A stretch of DNA of 21,973 bases from an uncultured Flavobacteriales bacterium (GTDB taxonomy: Bacteria; Bacteroidota; Bacteroidia; Flavobacteriales_D; Sanyastnellaceae). The stretch covers positions 1-21,973 of the forward strand of contig CALKYI010000407.1 of the NCBI GenBank assembly GCA_938003665.1. The letters are read 5' to 3'. Under the pieces are notes generated by a model. It did no database searches and was not told the origin of the DNA. It was given only the letters and a program-made list of their open reading frames with translations. Below, piece by piece: positions 8,141-16,058 of this stretch. Every line of letters begins with the position of its first letter. The stretch's first letter is position 1. The position numbers and the translations under genes were made by a program.

Positions 8141-8143
8141 GGC

Positions 8144-9004
8144 ATGCCTTTTGACCTGCCCTCTCCCAATCGGTCTTCCAACCGCTCCAACCGGCCCGCA
8201 TCGGCTTCCGGAACACAAGGCCATTCCGGTCCCCGAAAGAAGGGACCCTACACCGGTCCCAAACGTCCACCCAAGGGCAGTTACGTCATGGGCTGGCACC
8301 CCGTCATGGAAGCCCTGGACGCCGGCAAAGAATTTCAAAAGGTCTTGATCCAACGGGACGAAAAAGGCGAGCGCACCACCGCCTTGGTCGCTCAATTGCG
8401 CGGGCTGAACATCCCAGTTCAACGAGTCCCCAAAGAGAAGCTGAACCGCATCACCGTCAAAAATCACCAAGGCATTGTCGCATTCCTCTCGCCCATCAGC
8501 TACCAGCCGTTGGAAGAGTTGATTGCTCGGGCCTACGAGGCCGGTGAAACGCCCTTGCTCGTCGCACTGGACGGGGTGACCGATGTCCGCAACATCGGAG
8601 CCATCGCCCGCAGCGCTGAATGCTTTGGCGCCACAGCACTGGTCATTCCCTCGTTTGGGGTAGCCCCCATTCAAGAGGACGCAATCAAATCGTCTTCCGG
8701 CGCTTTGCTGCGGCTACCCGTCGCCCGTGTGCCTGACATGGCCCGCGCGTTGGAAGGCATCCAAGCTCAGGGCATGACGTGCATCGCCCTTGACGAAAAG
8801 GCCGAGAAATCCATTCACGCCCATCAAACCGACGGTCCCGTCTGCCTCGTGATGGGCGATGAGGGCACCGGGATTTCCGAAGGGGTCGCCCGGAAATGCT
8901 CGCTGCAGCTGCGATTGCCGATGACAGGCAAAACCGGAAGCCTCAATGTCTCCGTCGCCGCGGGCATCGCATTATCTCATATTGCATTGTGGAAAGAAGC
9001 CTAA
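8144..9004 (+). CDS. rlmB: 23S rRNA (guanosine-2'-O-)-methyltransferase, RlmB/TrmH (SpoU) family
   Basis: 286 residues from the ATG at 8144; a TTG at 8138 in frame is less likely. The first ~45 residues are a basic, Ser/Pro/Arg-rich disordered extension. The SpoU substrate-binding domain then begins at MGWHPVMEALDAG. The knotted SAM-binding domain shows all three SpoU motifs: DVRNIGAIARSAECFGA, SSGALLRLPVARV and the GDEGTGIS...LPMTGKTGSLNVSVAAGIAL block that makes the knot and holds the catalytic and SAM-contacting residues. RlmB methylates G2251 of 23S rRNA. A close paralogue such as TrmH-like or RlmB-like of other specificity cannot be excluded from sequence alone. It lies downstream of the rmuC/GWxTD pair with an 18-nt gap that contains a perfect -7 element. 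Confidence 0.9.
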   Translation: MPFDLPSPNRSSNRSNRPASASGTQGHSGPRKKGPYTGPKRPPKGSYVMGWHPVMEALDAGKEFQKVLIQRDEKGERTTALVAQLRGLNIPVQRVPKEKLNRITVKNHQGIVAFLSPISYQPLEELIARAYEAGETPLLVALDGVTDVRNIGAIARSAECFGATALVIPSFGVAPIQEDAIKSSSGALLRLPVARVPDMARALEGIQAQGMTCIALDEKAEKSIHAHQTDGPVCLVMGDEGTGISEGVARKCSLQLRLPMTGKTGSLNVSVAAGIALSHIALWKEA

Positions 9005-9093
9005 CGGGCTCCTGAAAACACCCCGTCACGGCCGTTATCATTGTTTAGTGGGTTCCTTGATGTGAGGCGCCCTCCTTTCGCAATGAATCGACC

Positions 9094-11118
9094 ATGACGC
9101 AATCGCCGCTTTCCCGTTCAATGACCATCACCGCCGCCTTGTTGGTTGGCATGGTGTTGCTCAACTCCTGTGGTTCTCGCCATTTTTGGAAAGGACTGCG
9201 GATGTCCGAAAAACAACGTTACACGGAAGCCGCCGCCAATTTGCACCGCGCATTGGCCAAGTGGCCCAACGACACCATGAGTTATCGGCTCTTGGGTCAA
9301 ACCCAGATGCACCTCATGGATTTTGCCGCGGCAGAGCGCACCTACGAGGAGTTGGGCTACCGCACCGCTCTCACCGCTGACGACCAGTTGAACTACGCCA
9401 AATGCATGATGCAACAAGGCAAGTACGCCGAAGCCGCAGATGTGCTCGAATGGTTGATGGTCGAAGACGATACCCCGGAGTATGTGCAGCGCGTCTGGGA
9501 CCGGTGCACCTCGCAACTGCACGTGAACGAAGACGACCGGCACTGGCAGATTAGCCCACTGCGCTTCCCCGGATTGGAGACCGCATCCGCCCCGCGCATC
9601 AGCGAAAACCGCCTGTACTTCTGCAGCGAACCCTACCAATGGGGCCAGGCCGACCAAACGGCACGATTGGACCGCAATGAAACCTGGTTCATGGACTTGG
9701 ACAACTCCAGCCCCCATGTCATGCGGGCCAAAGAGGTCACCGCCATGGACCTGCCGGATCACGACGGCATCATCAGCCTTTCACCCGACGGACGCTCCAT
9801 TGCGTACTCGAAGAAAAATAACCGCAGCATCGGTTGGTTTGGGGATCCCATAGATGGCGGATACCAACTCCTCATCGCCTCTCGCACCGCTTCGGGTGAA
9901 TGGGGCGAAGCACGTCCCTTCCCGTTCGTTGAGAAGGGTTACGTCTTCGCGCACCCCACGTGGTCGCCCGACGGCAACCGCTTGTACTTCGCCACGGACC
10001 TCCCCTCACCGGAATCCCAAGGCGGCATGGACATTTGGGTGTCTGAGCGCAACGGAACGTTTTGGGAAGAACCCCTCAACCTCGGGCCGGAAGTGAATTC
10101 GGCGGGCGACGATGTCTTTCCCGCCTTTGACAGCAATGGACGCCTCTACTTTGCTTCCGATGGCCACCCCACCTTGGGCGGCTTGGACATCTTCTGGACG
10201 GAGATTGACCCCACGGTTAAGCCCGAAGCACGCCACTGGCGGGACGGCGACGCGTGGAAAACGCCCGTTCGAATGGCCTTTCCCATCAACAGCCTGTCCG
10301 ACGACTACGCATTTGCCATCGAACCGGATGGAACCCACGGCTTCATCTGCTCCAACCGCGAAGGCTTCGACGAAGTGTTCCGCGTCGAACACAACGAAGA
10401 CGTCGCTGCATTCAATGTGGTCGTCACCGATTACGCCACCGGCGAAGCGTTGCCGCGCGTCCCCATCCGCTGGATCGACTTGAAGGACGGGTCCGCATGG
10501 GACACCCGCACTTCCCTGGACGGCACGCTCTCCATCGACCTTCCGCCCAACCGGGGCTTCCAAGTGACCTGTGCACTTCCGGGCTACTTGGTGACGCGCA
10601 AGTTCATCACTACCGATTCCACAGAACAGGTGTGGGAGGTGGAACTGGCGAAAATCAAAACGTTAAACGACAAGCGATTCGCCGACCGCTGGATGGGCGG
10701 TACGCCGTTCGAAATCGCGGGATTGGAATGGGAATCCGAGGCCCAATTGACCCGGGCCAGCGAAGTGAATCTCTACGACCTGGTGGACTTCCTTAAGCTC
10801 AACCCTGAGGTCTTCCTCGAGATTCGAACGCACGAAGATGCCTCAGCTTGGGACTTGTTTGATCAACCGACCAACCGCATGTCCAAGTTGCGCTCCATTG
10901 AAATTGAATCCTTCCTGCTCAAGGCAGGCGTTTCGTCGAAGCAACTAATTAGCGTCGGCAAAGGCATTGATGAACTTCGCAATGGATGTTTGCCGGGCGA
11001 GCCTTGTGCGTTTTATAACCATGAAGACAACGACCGGACAGAGTTCCGGATCTATGGGCTCTTACAACAGACACCGGGCCAAATTGACCCGGTGCCGTTT
11101 ATGAAGTCCGACAAGTAA
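9094..11118 (+). CDS. porE: PorE-like T9SS-associated lipoprotein (TPR, PD40 propeller, CRD, OmpA-like)
   Basis: 674 residues. The signal peptide ends in the lipobox LLNSC (C26). TPR-like helices cover ~35-150 (RYTEAAANLHRALAKWPNDT and QLNYAKCMMQQGKYAEAADV). A PD40/WD40-like propeller follows (~165-435) with blades such as ISLSPDGRSIAYSK, HPTWSPDGNRLYFATD, FPAFDSNGRLYFASD and AIEPDGTHGFICSN. A carboxypeptidase-regulatory-like beta domain spans ~440-520, and a C-terminal OmpA-like domain ~540-660. This order is that of PorE, an outer-membrane lipoprotein linking the type IX secretion machinery to peptidoglycan. The OmpA-like part is divergent: the usual GHTD is THED (579-582), while R600 (NRMSKLRS) and R648 (NDRTEFRI) are kept. 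Relatives with this architecture but unknown function are common in Bacteroidota, so the PorE assignment is likely, not proven. It stands alone and converges with eno across 9 nt. Confidence 0.75.
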   Translation: MTQSPLSRSMTITAALLVGMVLLNSCGSRHFWKGLRMSEKQRYTEAAANLHRALAKWPNDTMSYRLLGQTQMHLMDFAAAERTYEELGYRTALTADDQLNYAKCMMQQGKYAEAADVLEWLMVEDDTPEYVQRVWDRCTSQLHVNEDDRHWQISPLRFPGLETASAPRISENRLYFCSEPYQWGQADQTARLDRNETWFMDLDNSSPHVMRAKEVTAMDLPDHDGIISLSPDGRSIAYSKKNNRSIGWFGDPIDGGYQLLIASRTASGEWGEARPFPFVEKGYVFAHPTWSPDGNRLYFATDLPSPESQGGMDIWVSERNGTFWEEPLNLGPEVNSAGDDVFPAFDSNGRLYFASDGHPTLGGLDIFWTEIDPTVKPEARHWRDGDAWKTPVRMAFPINSLSDDYAFAIEPDGTHGFICSNREGFDEVFRVEHNEDVAAFNVVVTDYATGEALPRVPIRWIDLKDGSAWDTRTSLDGTLSIDLPPNRGFQVTCALPGYLVTRKFITTDSTEQVWEVELAKIKTLNDKRFADRWMGGTPFEIAGLEWESEAQLTRASEVNLYDLVDFLKLNPEVFLEIRTHEDASAWDLFDQPTNRMSKLRSIEIESFLLKAGVSSKQLISVGKGIDELRNGCLPGEPCAFYNHEDNDRTEFRIYGLLQQTPGQIDPVPFMKSDK

Positions 11119-11127
11119 GGGCTAGAA

Positions 11128-12405
11128 TCAGCCTCGGAAAGCGTGGCCGCGGTACACCGCAGCTGCCCCCAATTCCTCCTCAATGCGGAGCAACTGGTTG
11201 TATTTGGCAACACGGTCGGAACGGCTCGCTGAACCGGTCTTGATCTGACCGGTGTTTAAGGCCACAGCCAAGTCCGCGATGGTCGTATCCTCGGTCTCAC
11301 CACTTCGGTGGCTCATGACACTCGTGTAACCGTTGCGGTGAGCCAAGCTAACCGCTTCGATGGTCTCCGTGAGGGTACCTATTTGATTCACCTTCACCAA
11401 GATGGAATTGGCAATGTCGTTCTCGATGCCACGTGCCAAACGGTGCGTATTGGTCACGAACAAATCGTCACCAACCAACTGCACTTTGTCGCCGACGGCT
11501 TCGGTCATCAATTTCCAAGCATCCCAGTCGTCCTCGGCCAATCCGTCTTCGATGCTCACGATCGGGTACTTGTCTGTCCATCCTTTCCAGAAGTCGACCA
11601 ACTCCCCTCCAGTCATGCGATCGCCAGTGGATTCAAAAATGTACTGGTTGGACTCTGCGTTGTAGAATTCAGAAGCAGCCGCGTCCAAGGCAATCAACAA
11701 ATCGTCACCCGGACGGAAGCCTGCTTTTTCAATGGCCTCAATGACCACCTCAATGGCTTCCTGGTTGGAACCGAGGTTCGGTGCAAACCCACCTTCATCG
11801 CCGACGTTGGTGGCGTGGCCGCGATCCTTCAGAACCTTCTTCAAGGTGTGGAAGACTTCGGTGCCCATGCGCAAACCGTCAGAGAACGTTTCCGCTCCGA
11901 CCGGCATGATCATAAATTCTTGGATGTCAATCTTGTTGTCCGCGTGTGAACCACCGTTGAGTATGTTCATCATCGGTACTGGCAACGTGTGCGCGTTGAC
12001 GCCACCGATGTACCGGTACAAGGGTTGCCCTGCAGATTCTGCCGCGGCGTGAGCCGCTGCCAAGGAAACGCCGAGGATGGCGTTCGCTCCAATTTTGCCT
12101 TTGTTGCTGGTGCCGTCGAGGTCAATCATGGCCTGGTCGATGGCGCGTTGGTCGAATACGTCGAAGCCCAACAATTCGTCCGCGAGGACGTCGTTGACGT
12201 TATCGACGGCTTGGGTAACGCCCTTGCCCATCCACTCCGATCCGCCGTCGCGCAATTCGACGGCTTCGTGGATGCCCGTCGAGGCACCGGAAGGAACCGC
12301 TGCACGGCCCATGCTGCCATCGCCTGTGACGACGTCAACTTCGAGGGTTGGGTTGCCGCGAGAATCGAGGATCTGGCGGGCTTGAATTTGATCAATGTAA
12401 CTCAT
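11128..12405 (-). CDS. eno: Enolase
   Basis: 425 residues, full length. Converts 2-phosphoglycerate to phosphoenolpyruvate in glycolysis and the reverse in gluconeogenesis. The N-terminal RQILDSRGNPTLEVDV and GAASTG-type loop (PSGASTGIHEA) are present, as are the SHADNKIDIQEFMIMP segment, the GDEGGFAPN loop, the metal ligands in LIALDAAASEFY, IEDGLAEDDW and VGDDLFVTN, the catalytic lysine in LVKVNQIGT and the signature SHRSGETEDT. The TGSASRSDRVAKYNQLLRIEEE ending is of the common Bacteroidota form. It lies 100 nt downstream of carA on the same strand; no terminator or clear promoter is visible in that gap, so co-transcription is plausible. Confidence 0.98.
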   Translation of the reverse strand: MSYIDQIQARQILDSRGNPTLEVDVVTGDGSMGRAAVPSGASTGIHEAVELRDGGSEWMGKGVTQAVDNVNDVLADELLGFDVFDQRAIDQAMIDLDGTSNKGKIGANAILGVSLAAAHAAAESAGQPLYRYIGGVNAHTLPVPMMNILNGGSHADNKIDIQEFMIMPVGAETFSDGLRMGTEVFHTLKKVLKDRGHATNVGDEGGFAPNLGSNQEAIEVVIEAIEKAGFRPGDDLLIALDAAASEFYNAESNQYIFESTGDRMTGGELVDFWKGWTDKYPIVSIEDGLAEDDWDAWKLMTEAVGDKVQLVGDDLFVTNTHRLARGIENDIANSILVKVNQIGTLTETIEAVSLAHRNGYTSVMSHRSGETEDTTIADLAVALNTGQIKTGSASRSDRVAKYNQLLRIEEELGAAAVYRGHAFRG

Positions 12406-12505
12406 GTCAATGATGAAAAGTGGATACGCACACAGGCGCTGGGATTGGGGTCATTTCCAAATCCTGGTCGTAAAACCGCCGCGAAGTTACTCAATCAAAC
12501 GGGAA

Positions 12506-13636
12506 TCACGCCGGTACGGTCGCCTGTTCCATGTTCGCCACAAATTGGTCGAAGAGGTACCGGCTATCGTGTGGACCTGCAGAGGCCTCCGGGTGGTACT
12601 GCACAGAAAAGACCGGGCGGCCTTTCAAAGCGATACCTGCAACCGTGTTGTCATTCAAATGGATGTGGGTCAATTCCACGTCTGGGTGGGCATCCAAGGA
12701 GTCTCGGTCCACGACGAATCCGTGGTTTTGCGATGTGATCTCGGCCTTGCCAGTAATCAGGTTCTTGATGGGGTGGTTCACGCCGCGGTGGCCATTGAAC
12801 ATCTTGACTGTCTTCAACCCTTGGCTCAACGCCAATACCTGGTGACCAAGGCAGATGCCAAATACGCTGCGGTCAGCCTCGACAAGTGCTTTCACCTTTT
12901 CGACCGTTTCCGGCATTGCACCGGGGTCTCCAGGGCCGTTGGACAACATGATGCCATCCGGCTCGATGGCGAGCATTTCCTCTACCGAGGCATGCATCGG
13001 GAAAACGTGCACTTCACACCCGCGCTCCGTGAGGCATCGGACGATGTTCTTTTTGACGCCCAAGTCAAGCAGAGCCACCTTTAATCCCTTTTCCTTTCCG
13101 GCTGCAGCGTCAGCAACATAAGGCTCGGAACACGTCACCTCACTGCTCAACTCGAGGCCCTCCATGGATGGAACCTGGTCCAACTGACGTTTGAGTTCGG
13201 CCTCATCCGTACCGTCGCTGCAAATGATGGCATTCATGGCTCCCTTTTGTCGGATGTGACGCACCAGCGCGCGGGTGTCGACGTCGCAAATACCTACAAC
13301 GCCGTCGCGGTCCATGTAGTCTTGCAACGTTCCGCTTCCGCCTACGCGGCTGGCAATGGAGGAGAAGTTTTTGGTCACCAATCCTGCGATTTGCACCCGG
13401 TCCGACTCGACTTCCGCATCGTGCACACCGTAGTTACCCACGTGGGCCGTGGCCATCACCAAAATTTGGCGCAGGTAGCTCGGATCTGTGAAGATCTCTT
13501 GGTACCCGTAAATCCCGGTGTTGAATGCAATCTCACCGGTCGTTGTCCCAATGGCGCCGGCCGATTTCCCTTCAAAACGCGTACCATCTGCTAAAATGAG
13601 AACAGCGGGTACTTTTTGCTCGCGTGATTGAACCAT
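12506..13636 (-). CDS. carA: Carbamoyl-phosphate synthase small (glutaminase) subunit
   Basis: 376 residues from the ATG at 13636. CarA hydrolyses glutamine and passes ammonia to CarB for carbamoyl phosphate, which feeds pyrimidine and arginine synthesis. The N-terminal domain shows LILADGTRFEGKSAG and GEIAFNTGIYGYQE. The class I glutamine amidotransferase triad is intact: C262 in FGICLGHQ and H348/E350 in QYHPEAS. A longer in-frame start at 13768 was rejected: it would add 44 residues with no family similarity and would run through the rplQ terminator and the carA promoter. carB is not in this window. A promoter (GTTG-N20-TACTTTTG) ends 4 nt before the start codon. Confidence 0.97.
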   Translation of the reverse strand: MVQSREQKVPAVLILADGTRFEGKSAGAIGTTTGEIAFNTGIYGYQEIFTDPSYLRQILVMATAHVGNYGVHDAEVESDRVQIAGLVTKNFSSIASRVGGSGTLQDYMDRDGVVGICDVDTRALVRHIRQKGAMNAIICSDGTDEAELKRQLDQVPSMEGLELSSEVTCSEPYVADAAAGKEKGLKVALLDLGVKKNIVRCLTERGCEVHVFPMHASVEEMLAIEPDGIMLSNGPGDPGAMPETVEKVKALVEADRSVFGICLGHQVLALSQGLKTVKMFNGHRGVNHPIKNLITGKAEITSQNHGFVVDRDSLDAHPDVELTHIHLNDNTVAGIALKGRPVFSVQYHPEASAGPHDSRYLFDQFVANMEQATVPA

Positions 13637-13640
13637 GGTG

Positions 13641-13672
13641 CAAAAGTACTCCCCCACTTTCACCTCTTCAAC
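13641..13672 (-). promoter_or_regulatory. carA promoter, leaderless arrangement
   Basis: On the minus strand GTTG (13672-13669), 20 nt, then a perfect TACTTTTG (13648-13641), then CACC and the ATG at 13636. Both elements and their spacing fit the Bacteroidota consensus. Transcription would begin within a few bases of the start codon. It sits between the rplQ terminator and carA, as expected for a separate transcription unit. Confidence 0.6.
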
Positions 13673-13730
13673 CTCAAGACTGGTTGATTTTTCCTCAATC
13701 GGTTCACCGGGCTGTGAAAAGGCATAAAAC

Positions 13731-13760
13731 AAAACGGGAGGCCTTGCAGCCTCCCGTTTC
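13731..13760 (-). terminator. Intrinsic terminator of the ribosomal protein operon
   Basis: AAACGGGAGGC (13732-13742) and GCCTCCCGTTT (13749-13759) form a perfect 11-bp, GC-rich stem with a 6-nt loop. On the minus strand it is followed by TTTTGTTTTAT. It begins 23 nt after the rplQ stop codon and closes the long minus-strand ribosomal operon. Confidence 0.9.
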
Positions 13761-13782
13761 GATATCATTGGTGAGAAGGGGG

Positions 13783-14403
13783 TTAGTCCTTCTTCTCTTC
13801 TTCTGCGTCGTCACCCGCTTCCTCAGCGGCAGGTGCTTCCTCAGCAGCGGCCTCAGCGGCAGGTGCCTCCTCAGCAGCGGCCTCAGCGGCAGGTGCCTCC
13901 TCAGCAGCGGCCTCAGCGGCTGGTGCTTCTTCCACTACCGCTTCTGGTGCAGCGGCTTCAGCAGCAGCAGGTGCAGCAGCAGCCTTCGCTCCGCCACGGC
14001 GTGAACGACGTGAACGCTTCTTCTTCGCTTCGGTACCGTAGATGTCGTTGAAGTCTACGAGCTCGATCATGCACATCTCAGCGTTGTCACCCAAGCGGTT
14101 TCCGGTGCGGATGATGCGGGTGTAGCCTCCATCGCGGCTGGCCACCTTTGGGCCTACCGAACGGAACAACTCAGAAACAGCATACTTGTTGCCGAGTGCA
14201 CTGAATACGACACGACGGCTGTGCGTAGTGTCTTCTTTCGAACGCGTAACAAGCGGCTCCACAAACTGGCGCAACGCTTTCGCTTTGGCCACCGTGGTAG
14301 AAATGCGCTTGTGCTCAATCAGTGAGCACGCCATGTTGGACAACATGGCCTTACGGTGTGCGGTCTTGCGACCGAGGTGATTGAAATTCTTATTGTGCCG
14401 CAT
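13783..14403 (-). CDS. rplQ: 50S ribosomal protein L17 with long acidic tail
   Basis: 206 residues, against about 127 in E. coli. The first ~120 residues are standard L17 (MRHNKNFNHLGRKTAHRKAM, RISTTVAKAKALRQFVEPL, YTRIIRTGNRLGDNAEMC). After a basic hinge (KKKRSRRSRRGGAKA) comes an Ala/Glu/Pro tail made of repeated EEAPAAEAAA units and ending in EEEKKD. C-terminal extensions of L17 are known in Bacteroidota; this one is unusually regular because of the underlying DNA repeat. L17 sits near the exit-tunnel end of the large subunit. It is the last gene of the operon, 4 nt after rpoA, followed by a strong terminator. Confidence 0.97.
   Translation of the reverse strand: MRHNKNFNHLGRKTAHRKAMLSNMACSLIEHKRISTTVAKAKALRQFVEPLVTRSKEDTTHSRRVVFSALGNKYAVSELFRSVGPKVASRDGGYTRIIRTGNRLGDNAEMCMIELVDFNDIYGTEAKKKRSRRSRRGGAKAAAAPAAAEAAAPEAVVEEAPAAEAAAEEAPAAEAAAEEAPAAEAAAEEAPAAEEAGDDAEEEKKD
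13821..13910. repeat. 30-bp tandem repeat in the rplQ tail
   Basis: Three consecutive 30-bp units (13821-13850, 13851-13880, 13881-13910). The second and third are identical and the first differs at one base (T for C). A degenerate fourth copy follows (13911-13940). The units encode the 10-residue EEAPAAEAAA repeat of L17, so copy-number changes stay in frame. Confidence 0.95.
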
Positions 14404-14407
14404 GACT

Positions 14408-15400
14408 TCACTCTTTGTCGAGTTTGTATTTGCTCACATCCATACCGAATGAGAGGTTTTTGTTCTCGACCAAATCCTCCAATTCCGTGAGGGACTTCTT
14501 GCCGAAGTTTCGGAATTTCAACAGGTCGTTCTTGTTGTAACTCACCAATTCGCCCAACGACTCGATGTCGGCTGCTTTCAAGCAGTTCAACGCACGAACG
14601 CTGAGGTCCATGTCGCTCAACTTGGTCTTGAGCAGCTGGCGCATGTGCAAGCTGGTTTCATCGAATTCCTCAACTTCCACGCGTTCCTCGAGCTCGAGCG
14701 AAATACGCTCGTCGCTGAACAACATGAAGTGTTGGATCAAAATCTTCGCAGACTCCTGCAAAGCGTCCTTCGGAGAAATGCTGCCATCGCACTCGAGGTG
14801 CAGGATGAGCTTCTCGTAGTCGGTACGCTGCTCAACACGGTAGTTCTCTACTTCGTACTGAACGTTTCGGATGGGCGTAAAGATGGAATCCATGGCGATG
14901 GTGCCGATGGCAGCGCCTTCGCGCTTGTTCTCTTCTGCTTGAACGTAACCACGGCCTTTGCCGATGTTCAATTCCAACGTCAACGAAACCGACTCATCCA
15001 TGTTGCAGATGACGTGGTCGGGGTTCATGACCTGGAACGCAGAGGTGAATTGACCGATGTCACCGGCAGTGAACGTCTTCTGGCCGCTCACCTTGACAGT
15101 AACGGTCTCGCCGTCGGTGCCTTCGATTTGACGCTTAAAGCGAACTTGCTTCAAGTTGAGGATCATCTCGGTCACATCTTCTTGGATGCCTTTGATGGTG
15201 CTGTACTCGTGCTCTACACCGTCGATCTTCACGCTTGTGATGGCGTGGCCTTCCAAAGAAGACAACAAGATGCGGCGCAGGGCATTGCCTACGGTGATAC
15301 CAAAACCTGGCTCAAGGGGTCGGAATTCAAAGGTGCCATTGAACTCGGTTGAGTCCAACATGATCACCTTGTCTGGTTTCTGGAAATCTAGAATTGCCAT
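14408..15400 (-). CDS. rpoA: RNA polymerase alpha subunit
   Basis: 330 residues, full length. The N-terminal dimerisation domain includes FEFRPLEPGFGITVGNALRR and LLSSLEGHAITSVKIDGV, and the C-terminal helix-hairpin-helix domain that contacts DNA and activators includes ALNCLKAADIESLGELV and LLKFRNFGKKSLTELEDL. It nucleates assembly of the polymerase core. It lies between rpsD (18-nt gap) and rplQ (4-nt gap), the classical alpha-operon order. Confidence 0.99.
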   Translation of the reverse strand: MAILDFQKPDKVIMLDSTEFNGTFEFRPLEPGFGITVGNALRRILLSSLEGHAITSVKIDGVEHEYSTIKGIQEDVTEMILNLKQVRFKRQIEGTDGETVTVKVSGQKTFTAGDIGQFTSAFQVMNPDHVICNMDESVSLTLELNIGKGRGYVQAEENKREGAAIGTIAMDSIFTPIRNVQYEVENYRVEQRTDYEKLILHLECDGSISPKDALQESAKILIQHFMLFSDERISLELEERVEVEEFDETSLHMRQLLKTKLSDMDLSVRALNCLKAADIESLGELVSYNKNDLLKFRNFGKKSLTELEDLVENKNLSFGMDVSKYKLDKE

Positions 15401-15418
15401 GTGTCTCAGGTTTTTGGA

Positions 15419-16024
15419 TTACTTAGAGTACAATTCGACGATGAGGGACTCCTTGATGTTCTCAGGGATTTGCTCACGCGTTGGTACGCTGATGAATGTA
15501 CCGGACATGTTCTGCGTGTTCCAGTCCAACCACTCCAATCGCTTGGGGGCTGCACCGAGTGCGCTGGTGATGACCGTCATTGATTTGCTCTTCTCACGCA
15601 CGGCTACAACGTCACCTGGACGCAAGCGGTACGAAGGGATGTTGACCACGTGGCCGTTCACCATGATGTGACGGTGCGTGACCAACTGACGTGCTCCACG
15701 ACGGGAGTTCGCAATGCCCAAGCGGAACACCACGTTGTCCAATCGGCTTTCGCAGAATTGGAGCAAAATCTCACCGGTGATGCCGGGACGAGCGTTGGCT
15801 TGCTTAAACATGTTGGAGAATTGCTTCTCCAGGATTCCATACGTGTACTTCGCCTTTTGCTTCTCAGCGAGCTGGACAGAGTACTCAGATTCCTTCTTTC
15901 GACGGCGGGTATTGCCGTGCTGGCCGGGGCCATACGGGCGGCGCTCGAGCGCTTTATCTGGGCCGAAGATCGCCTCCTTAAAACGGCGGCTGATTTTTGA
16001 TTTGGGTCCGCGGTAACGTGCCAT
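15419..16024 (-). CDS. rpsD: 30S ribosomal protein S4
   Basis: 201 residues. S4 nucleates 30S assembly on 16S rRNA and, in many bacteria, represses its own operon. The S4 RNA-binding domain is visible (CESRLDNVVFRLGIANSRRGARQLVTHRHIMVNG). The N-terminal zinc-binding cysteines of the C+ form are absent: the only cysteine in the protein is in QFCESRLD, so this is the zinc-free form. Located between rpsK and rpoA. Confidence 0.99.
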   Translation of the reverse strand: MARYRGPKSKISRRFKEAIFGPDKALERRPYGPGQHGNTRRRKKESEYSVQLAEKQKAKYTYGILEKQFSNMFKQANARPGITGEILLQFCESRLDNVVFRLGIANSRRGARQLVTHRHIMVNGHVVNIPSYRLRPGDVVAVREKSKSMTVITSALGAAPKRLEWLDWNTQNMSGTFISVPTREQIPENIKESLIVELYSK

Positions 16025-16058
16025 ATCGGATTACTGTTCTTAGGTTCGACGATGAGAA

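Noticed and set aside
8138..8143. TTG at 8138 as the rlmB start.
   Set aside because: It lies in the TACCTTTG promoter element, and the ATG two codons later is a simpler start.
9005..9093. Possible promoter, terminator or small gene between rlmB and the PorE-like gene.
   Set aside because: Only a short ACGGCCGT palindrome and poor -7-like matches were seen; nothing reaches a supportable level.
11072..11094. Inverted repeat CACCGGG/CCCGGTG near the end of the PorE-like gene, as a terminator.
   Set aside because: It lies inside the coding sequence (GQIDPVP region), is not followed by a T-tract on either strand, and has a mismatch in the inner stem.
12406..12505. Promoter for eno in the 100-nt carA-eno gap.
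   Set aside because: The best candidate, CACTTTTC, lacks the T of TAnnTTTG and the final G, and has no TTG at the right spacing.
13637..13768. A 44-residue N-terminal extension of CarA in the open frame up to 13768.
   Set aside because: It runs through the rplQ terminator and the carA promoter, has no family similarity, and the ATG at 13636 gives the normal CarA N-terminus and length.
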